26,482 bases of DNA from a virus: IMG/VR virus record IMGVR_UViG_3300025073_000155, positions 1-26,482 of that record; one strand, 5' to 3'. The notes below the pieces were generated by a model. The model was not told where the DNA came from. It did not search any database and saw only the letters and a program-made list of their open reading frames with translations. The translations under genes were made by a program, and so were the position numbers. This document shows, in pieces, positions 21,645-26,482 of this stretch (position 1 is the stretch's first letter; every line of letters begins with the position of its first letter).

Positions 21645-24366
21645 TGTGAATGTCGGCACAGCCTACGGCCGGCTGAAGCTCAACGACGAGTGGACAGGAA
21701 CGCTGAAGAGGATTCAGCGCGACCAAACGGACGCAGCGCGGCGGATGTCGGTAGACCTGGAACGCACTCGGGCCGTTGCGGCCAGAACGAGCACGGCCCT
21801 CCTCGCCATGGGCGCCGCCGGCACGCTGGCGCTCGGAGGCCTCGCCAAGATGGCCGCCGATGCCACCGAGTCCGAGAACCTGTTCACGGTGGCCTTGGGC
21901 CGCAATGCCGACGCGGTGCGGACCTGGAGCAGGGGCCTGCGGAAGGAGCTGGGCCTCAACGAGTACGAGCTCCGCAAGAACATCGGCGTCTGGAACACCA
22001 TGTTGTCGAACATGGGGCTGGGCGAAGAGCGCGCCCTCGACATGAGCAAGGCGCTGGTCAAGCTGGCCTACGACATGTCCTCGTTTCGCAACATCCGGCC
22101 TGAGGAGGCATTCGAGAAGCTGCGCTCCGGCATCACGGGCGAGATTGAGCCCCTGCGCCGGCTCGGGATCATGGTCGATGATCTCACCGTCAAGACGCAC
22201 GCCTACTCCACCGGCATAGCGCGCCAAGGTGAGGAGCTGACGCAGTCTCAGAAGTTGCTGGCGCGCTACCAGCTCATCATGAAGCAGACGGCGCTGGACC
22301 AGGGGGACCTGGCCCGCACCATGGACAGCCCGATCAACCAGCTCCGGGTGATGCAGTCGGAGGCCGCGCAGGTAGCAATCGAGTTCGGCCAGCAACTGAT
22401 CCCCGCGTTCGCCGAGGTGATCAAAGCCGGCCGCTCGCTAGTCGGCGTCCTGGACGGGCTCACCGATGACCAGAAGGGGCAGTTGGCGCGGTTGGCGCTA
22501 GCCGGGCTTGCCGGCAGCGTCCTCCTGGGGGGGCTGGGGCGGATCGCCCTGGCGATCACCGGGATCGTAGACTCGGTGAAACTGCTGAATGTGGCCCTGG
22601 CGGCAGGGGGCGCAGCGCGCCTGCTGACCGGCGGTGGATTGCTGGCCGGCGGGATGGTAGTGGTCGGCGGCGCAGCCTATCTCGGGATGCAGAGCGATCT
22701 GGAACGCTGGCGCGCAGAGCGCGAGGCGGAGACAAACCGGCAGTGGATGATCGACCCGGCGACAGGCCGACTGCGGCCGGCGCCACCCAACTGGAAGCCA
22801 CCGGGAGGAGCCGGAACCACGCGTGAGGAGGCGCTCAGGCAGCACCCGCTTCCGGCGGGAATCACGCCGACAACGACGCTTGGGGGCGGCGGTTTCTCGC
22901 CCATGGTGGCCCCAGGATTGCGCGCCAACCAGCTTCCGCTGTTCGGGCTTGAGGGTATGCCTCAAGCCGGCAGGGGAGCAAAGCCGCCTGCGCCATTGGC
23001 ACTTACCGGTGAGACGCGGAGCCGGATCGCTGCGATCCGTGCCGGCGCCACGGAGACCCTGGCAGACGATCTGGCAGCCGCGCGCATGGAGGAGAGCCGG
23101 CTATGGGCGGTCGTGCGCAGCACGCGCAGGCCCACGGCCGGGCAGAAAACGGAGGAGTACGAGCAGGCGCTCCTCGCAGCCGAACAGGCGACGGCTGCGC
23201 GCAGGCAGATTGAGCGGCGGATCGCTGACGCGGCAAACGAGGAGCGTCAGCGTTCCTGGCGAGAAGCTCAGCGGCTCAAGGCGCCCACCTACCCGAGCAG
23301 GCGGGAGTGGGAGCGCGTGCGCAACGCCCAAACCGCCAACGTGCTGTCCGGTTGGTGGGACTTCGCGCGCGCGGCTGCCGTGGACCGCTTGAGTCGCGGG
23401 GCCGGCGCCATCGGCGCAGCGGGAACCGGTGCCCTGGGCATTCTGGGTGCCGGTCGCGGGCTCCTGTCTGAGGCAGGCGACCTGGCAGCGTATGCCGGCA
23501 TCCAGACGCCGCGCGATCGCGCGCTTACCCAACTCCAGCGGGGCTACGTGAACGCGGGCGATCTGCTGGGCCGTGGCGCGGGCGCGGCTGGCCAGGGGTT
23601 GGCGCAGTTGCTGGCCGGCGGGCGAGCGGTGGCGGGTGGCATGGATGAGATGGGCCGTCTCTACGGCATGGGAGCTCAACTCGGCGGGGTGAGCAGCGCG
23701 CTGAAGCAGTCAGGCGAGGCGATCGGCCGGGCGATCCGGCAAGGCGCCGAGCGCAGTGCGCGTGACGTGGAGGAGCGTTGGGAGCGCACGTGGGGGCGCA
23801 TGGGCAGCGCTCTGTTTGAGTATGGCGGTGCGCGCGGCGGGCTCATGCCGCTGGCGCGCGACGCGGCATCGGCGGGCCTCCAGGGGCGCTGGGCTGATAC
23901 CTGGCGTACTCTCACCAAGCCAGGCGGTGCCTTGACCCAGGGTGCGGCCTGGTTCAACCGTTCGTGGGCGGGCCGGACGCTGAGTCGCAATAAGCTGGAC
24001 GCGGGCGACGTCCTGGGCGCAGCCGGCGGTCTCTACTCCATCTCCCGTGGCGAGGGAGGCCTCCTCGGCGGTGCTATGAGCGGCGCCAGCATTGGGTCGA
24101 TGTTCCCAGGGGCCGGCACCGCGATCGGCGCGGTCGTAGGTGGCGTCTACGCGCTCTTTGCTGGCGACTCGGCGGAGCGCCGCCAGCAGCACCGCGAGGC
24201 TCAGCGCGCGCGTGAAGCGATGGCCGAACAACTCAAGCGACTGAGCCACGAACTGCGTCCGGTGAGTGACTACTTCCGGTCGGCCGGCATGCAGAACCTG
24301 CCAGGCATCGGCACGTTCGGGGGCGCCAGCCTGGCCGCCCAGGCGGCGGGTGGCGCGCGGTTGTAG
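21637..24366 (+). CDS. Tape measure protein
   Basis: A 909-residue protein, start ATG 21637 overlapping the chaperone extension (GTG 21631 is an alternative). It shows the classic layout: N-terminal helices (RTSTALLAMGAAGTLALGGL, 'AADATESENLFTVALG'), then the TP901-like core 'SSFRNIRPEEAFEKLRSGIT' and 'GEIEPLRRLGIMVDDLTVKT', a hydrophobic block (LAGSVLLGGLGRIALAITGI and on), a Pro-rich linker, long charged helices, and a Gly/Ala-rich hydrophobic end. It sets tail length; at about 0.15 nm per residue, as usual for this family, the tail would be near 135 nm. The hydrophobic blocks may insert into the host membrane on ejection. No obvious lytic domain was seen. Confidence 0.92.
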   Translation: MPDVNVGTAYGRLKLNDEWTGTLKRIQRDQTDAARRMSVDLERTRAVAARTSTALLAMGAAGTLALGGLAKMAADATESENLFTVALGRNADAVRTWSRGLRKELGLNEYELRKNIGVWNTMLSNMGLGEERALDMSKALVKLAYDMSSFRNIRPEEAFEKLRSGITGEIEPLRRLGIMVDDLTVKTHAYSTGIARQGEELTQSQKLLARYQLIMKQTALDQGDLARTMDSPINQLRVMQSEAAQVAIEFGQQLIPAFAEVIKAGRSLVGVLDGLTDDQKGQLARLALAGLAGSVLLGGLGRIALAITGIVDSVKLLNVALAAGGAARLLTGGGLLAGGMVVVGGAAYLGMQSDLERWRAEREAETNRQWMIDPATGRLRPAPPNWKPPGGAGTTREEALRQHPLPAGITPTTTLGGGGFSPMVAPGLRANQLPLFGLEGMPQAGRGAKPPAPLALTGETRSRIAAIRAGATETLADDLAAARMEESRLWAVVRSTRRPTAGQKTEEYEQALLAAEQATAARRQIERRIADAANEERQRSWREAQRLKAPTYPSRREWERVRNAQTANVLSGWWDFARAAAVDRLSRGAGAIGAAGTGALGILGAGRGLLSEAGDLAAYAGIQTPRDRALTQLQRGYVNAGDLLGRGAGAAGQGLAQLLAGGRAVAGGMDEMGRLYGMGAQLGGVSSALKQSGEAIGRAIRQGAERSARDVEERWERTWGRMGSALFEYGGARGGLMPLARDAASAGLQGRWADTWRTLTKPGGALTQGAAWFNRSWAGRTLSRNKLDAGDVLGAAGGLYSISRGEGGLLGGAMSGASIGSMFPGAGTAIGAVVGGVYALFAGDSAERRQQHREAQRAREAMAEQLKRLSHELRPVSDYFRSAGMQNLPGIGTFGGASLAAQAAGGARL

Positions 24367-24371
24367 GGGAG

Positions 24372-24400
24372 CCTGCGCGCCGGTGTGACCGGCGCGCAGG
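24372..24400. terminator. 13-bp perfect hairpin between convergent genes
   Basis: CCTGCGCGCCGGT (24372-24384) pairs perfectly with ACCGGCGCGCAGG (24388-24400) around GTG. It lies six bases after the tape-measure stop and six before the end of the reverse-strand gene. The symmetric stem fits a bidirectional terminator, though neither side has a T run. Confidence 0.6.
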
Positions 24401-24405
24401 ACCGC

Positions 24406-24936
24406 TCAGAAGCTCAGCCAGGCGCCTGCCGAGACGCCGCGCATCGTATCCCATCCCGCGCTGAAGTGCTTCAGCACGAGAACGCGCCCCCCGTAGTAGG
24501 TGAGCGTCTTCCACTCCGAACGCATCAGGCGAGGGCCCGAAGGGTAGACGGCATACCAGTCTCCGTCACGGGCTGACAGGCCGACGAGGGCGTGGACGGC
24601 AAGGGCCGGGTTGATCGCCGCGCCGGCAATCGCGTGAAGCCCATAGCCAGTACCCCACTCGGTGATCTCAGTGAGGGTGCCGACCGGATACAGGGAGTAG
24701 GTCCGGCCAACCGTCTTGTCGCCGCCGAAGTGCATGACGCTGCCGAAGCCCACGACGAAGCCTTTGGCAGGCCCAACACTCCAGGTGCGGTCGAGGCCCA
24801 CCGAGAAGCCATCGGAGCGCTGCCCTCCCGATCCGATGGTGAAGCCGATGTTGCCAGCGGCACCGGCGCGCTGGCTGACGCACAACAGAAGGGCCGCCAC
24901 CATGGCGGCTGTTACCATCCCACGCAGTGTTCTCAT
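24406..24936 (-). CDS. Exported, probably beta-barrel-like protein; reverse-strand moron
   Basis: A 176-residue product on the reverse strand. The start at 24936 has AGGAGG about eight bases upstream; the ATG at 24957 does not. MRTLRGMVTAAMVAALLLCV with cleavage near QRAGA/AG is a good Sec signal peptide. LLLC is not a proper lipobox. The mature part is Gly-, Ser-, Tyr- and Trp-rich with alternating strands (GNIGFTIGSGGQRSDGFSVG, 'FVVGFGSVMHFGGDKTVGR'), ending in W-L-S-F: a C-terminal Phe as in many outer-membrane barrels. It could be a host-altering surface protein like lambda Lom, also in a tail region. Short length means this is uncertain. Confidence 0.65.
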   Translation of the reverse strand: MRTLRGMVTAAMVAALLLCVSQRAGAAGNIGFTIGSGGQRSDGFSVGLDRTWSVGPAKGFVVGFGSVMHFGGDKTVGRTYSLYPVGTLTEITEWGTGYGLHAIAGAAINPALAVHALVGLSARDGDWYAVYPSGPRLMRSEWKTLTYYGGRVLVLKHFSAGWDTMRGVSAGAWLSF

Positions 24937-24975
24937 TCGAGTTCCTCCTTCCGACACGTGCCTGTTCTCTATGCG

Positions 24976-24992
24976 CGGCAGCGTTCCTGCCG
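24976..24992. other. Small hairpin in the divergent gap
   Basis: CGGCAG (24976-24981) pairs with CTGCCG (24987-24992) around CGTTC, in the 119-base gap between the reverse-strand exported-protein gene and the zinc-ribbon gene. Both genes need a promoter here but no convincing pair of boxes was found. Confidence 0.3.
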
Positions 24993-25055
24993 GACGGCGC
25001 CCCTGCGGGTGGCGGTCGGTGACGTCGAAGCAGCATCCGGTAAGCCGAGGTGATC

Positions 25056-25238
25056 ATGGACATCAGACAATGGATGAGGAAGCTGGCCTGCAGCTGTGGT
25101 CTGCATGCGTGGGGGCATGAGCAGGAGATCTTTGAATCGGTGAGATTTGGCCTGAGCGCCAGCCGGCGTGTCGTTATCGCATGGCGCTGCTGTCGCCGCT
25201 GTGCGGCGAGTCGGCTGACGCATATCTTCGGCTCGTAA
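25056..25238 (+). CDS. Small zinc-ribbon-like protein, 60 aa
   Basis: ATG 25056 (GTG 25050 would add two residues) with GAGGTG just upstream. C14-x2-H17 near the start and C46-x2-C49 near the end, separated by a basic beta-like stretch (SVRFGLSASRRVVIAWRCC), give a CxxH/CxxC zinc-ribbon pattern seen in many short phage proteins ('GLHxW ... CRRC'). It has no known reaction; nucleic-acid or protein binding is typical. It sits between the moron and tail-tip genes. Confidence 0.62.
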   Translation: MDIRQWMRKLACSCGLHAWGHEQEIFESVRFGLSASRRVVIAWRCCRRCAASRLTHIFGS

Positions 25239-25251
25239 GGACTGAGGGCGC

Positions 25252-25935
25252 ATGCAAGACTGGCTGTTCTCTTGGACGGTTGACGCCAACGGCGATGGGG
25301 TGCCGGAGACGGAGCGCTACTCGTCTACGATCTACCTGCCGGACCTGGACGAGGCGGACGGCAGCCGGCGCGTTGCGGTGCTCCCCGTCAATACCCTCGA
25401 CGGGGGCGTGATGGCCATTGCCCTGACTCGCGCCGGCAAGTACGATCACCGCAGCCCGGGTCGCTTCCGGCTGTCGTGGCGGCCGCCCGGCGTGCCGGCC
25501 GGATTCGCCCAGATCGCGCGGCAGGACTACGCGATGCGCCGCCGCGTGAGCGTCCGGCTCGATCACCGCTGGCGCGCGTGCCGCGTCACGAGCTCCGGGG
25601 TGGCTGATCTGAAGGTGACGGTCGCTGCCGGCGAGGTGGATTTCCTCACGGAGAGCGGTTGGCTCGCAGCGGCGTACGAGCACACCTGCGGCGCGTCGCA
25701 CACGAAGGTCTACGCCACGAACAGCTCGGGCGCAGCGGGGATTGCCAGCGGCACGAGCGTGCCGGCCGGCTCGGTGCTGTTGAGCAACATCACCATCGCT
25801 GCCTCGGTAGTGACGGTGACGAGCGATCCGAGCGGCGCCGCCAACGCGCGCACCTGCGAGATCCTGGACGTGCGCCGGGAGCCGGTCGGGGATACTCTGG
25901 ACAGCCTGGAGATCGACCTGCAGGAGATCCGCTAA
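25252..25935 (+). CDS. Tail-tip region protein of unknown family, 227 aa
   Basis: A 227-residue beta-rich protein, start ATG 25252. MQDWLFSWTVDANGDGVPET, 'TIYLPDLDEADGSRRVAVLP', 'RLSWRPPGVPAGF' in the first half; a second half (DLKVTVAAGEVDFLTESGWL, 'ASVVTVTSDPSGAANARTCE') of repeated strands. It is the first non-moron gene of normal size after the tape measure, the position of distal tail or baseplate-type proteins. I do not recognise the family. The end (DSLEIDLQEIR) is helical. Three bases later the next gene starts. Confidence 0.62.
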   Translation: MQDWLFSWTVDANGDGVPETERYSSTIYLPDLDEADGSRRVAVLPVNTLDGGVMAIALTRAGKYDHRSPGRFRLSWRPPGVPAGFAQIARQDYAMRRRVSVRLDHRWRACRVTSSGVADLKVTVAAGEVDFLTESGWLAAAYEHTCGASHTKVYATNSSGAAGIASGTSVPAGSVLLSNITIAASVVTVTSDPSGAANARTCEILDVRREPVGDTLDSLEIDLQEIR

Positions 25936-25938
25936 GCT

Positions 25939-26482
25939 ATGATGACGGCCGACACGCGGGCGAAGCTCGACCTGATCCTGGCCACGGGGAGCCTGCGGGT
26001 GGATCGGCGCGTGCTGGCCGTCGACCTCGAATGGCCCACTGACGGCGGCGCCATCCTGGAGCCGCCCTTCCCGGCCGGCGAGTACGTGCAGGTGCCCGCC
26101 ATCGGCACGCCTCCCCTCTACGTCGCCGCGACGTTCGACTCCGCCGTGTGGACTGACGTGTCTGCCCTCGTCGCCGGCTACCGGTTCACGGCTTCGGCGG
26201 GATCCCAGATCGGCTCCGTGGCGCTCAGCGTGCCCGCGATCTGGGATGATACCGACATGGAGGCCGTGTTCCGCGAGATGCGCTGCCTGCTCATCCAGGA
26301 GCGATACCGGGGATGGAGTCTGGCCGGCGTGGCGCAGGTGACGGCCTGGGAGAACCGCGCCTTCCTCCTCTCCGACGGCTACTCGGAGCGTTGGGACGAG
26401 ACGCACCGGTACGAGGTGACGGCCCGCGACGTGCTCAAGCTGGCGCACCTCACGCCGCTGGGAGACGCGTCCGGGGTGGCCG
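25939..26482 (+). CDS. Tail-tip/baseplate-region protein, 3'-truncated by the window
   Basis: From ATG 25939 (or ATG 25942) an open frame of at least 181 codons runs past the end. It reads MTADTRAKLDLILATGSLRV, 'VDLEWPTDGGAILEPPFPAG', 'GSVALSVPAIWDDTDMEAVF', 'RCLLIQERYRGWSLAGVAQV', 'YEVTARDVLKLAHLTPLGD'. The last parts resemble tail hub or baseplate proteins in which strands and 'V.A.D.L..L' motifs recur, but this is a pattern impression only. The gene continues the tail operon and follows the previous stop by three bases. Confidence 0.6.
   Translation, partial: MMTADTRAKLDLILATGSLRVDRRVLAVDLEWPTDGGAILEPPFPAGEYVQVPAIGTPPLYVAATFDSAVWTDVSALVAGYRFTASAGSQIGSVALSVPAIWDDTDMEAVFREMRCLLIQERYRGWSLAGVAQVTAWENRAFLLSDGYSERWDETHRYEVTARDVLKLAHLTPLGDASGVA

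Noticed and set aside
24860-24900. Lipoprotein lipobox LLLC in the exported protein
   Set aside because: The residue before Cys is Leu rather than Gly/Ala/Ser; ordinary signal peptidase cleavage after AGA fits better.

Overview
The window is a high-GC, tightly packed block from a tailed double-stranded DNA bacteriophage or prophage with siphovirus-type, HK97-fold architecture. Evidence is a complete terminase, portal, protease, capsid, connector, tail and tape-measure order, frequent ATGA/GTGA/TGATG stop-start overlaps, and almost one-directional coding. The host cannot be named. Near-consensus sigma70 promoters and GGAGG-type ribosome sites point to an ordinary bacterial host. A reverse-strand gene with a signal peptide and a beta-rich body hints at a diderm host, but only weakly. 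No integrase, lysis cassette, tRNA or CRISPR array was seen.

Early region (1-5446): small unknown proteins; a Bet/RecT single-strand annealing protein with a C-terminal CxxC/CxxC tail; a replisome-organiser-like initiator containing an iteron-and-hairpin cluster that looks like a replication origin; a DnaC-like AAA+ helicase loader; a small protein; a truncated RuvC-like resolvase running into other frames; two unknown genes; an ASCH-domain protein; and a sigma region 4-like helix-turn-helix protein placed where late regulators usually sit.

Control region (5447-5863): the only gene-free stretch longer than 300 bases. It holds two near-consensus promoters, both with 18-base spacers. Between them lie six strong hairpins, four of them nearly back to back right after the first start site. 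The layout resembles the lambda pR'/6S/tR' late leader, and it may alternatively or additionally hold the packaging site.

Late region (5864-26482): a small protein, TerS, TerL, a tiny membrane protein, a portal-MuF fusion, another membrane protein, a prohead protease, and a capsid protein with an odd hydrophobic N-terminus. Next comes a head-fibre protein with 22 Gly-X-Thr collagen-like triplets. A small cassette follows: a reverse-strand ribbon-helix-helix gene, and a GT2-TPR glycosyltransferase whose ribosome site is buried in a hairpin. After that come connector genes, interrupted by an unknown gene bounded by a 26-base direct repeat and by a FkbM methyltransferase. Then gp10-like, tail terminator, IPT-domain major tail protein, tail chaperones with a canonical -1 slippery site (CCCTTTC), tape measure, a reverse-strand exported protein, and the first tail-tip genes; the last one runs off the window.

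The most notable proposal is a virion-surface modification system. Thr in the collagen-like fibre would be glycosylated by the TPR glycosyltransferase and the sugar perhaps O-methylated by the FkbM enzyme, with the ribbon-helix-helix protein and the RNA hairpin as candidate controls. The pieces are visible in the sequence; the functional link is inference.
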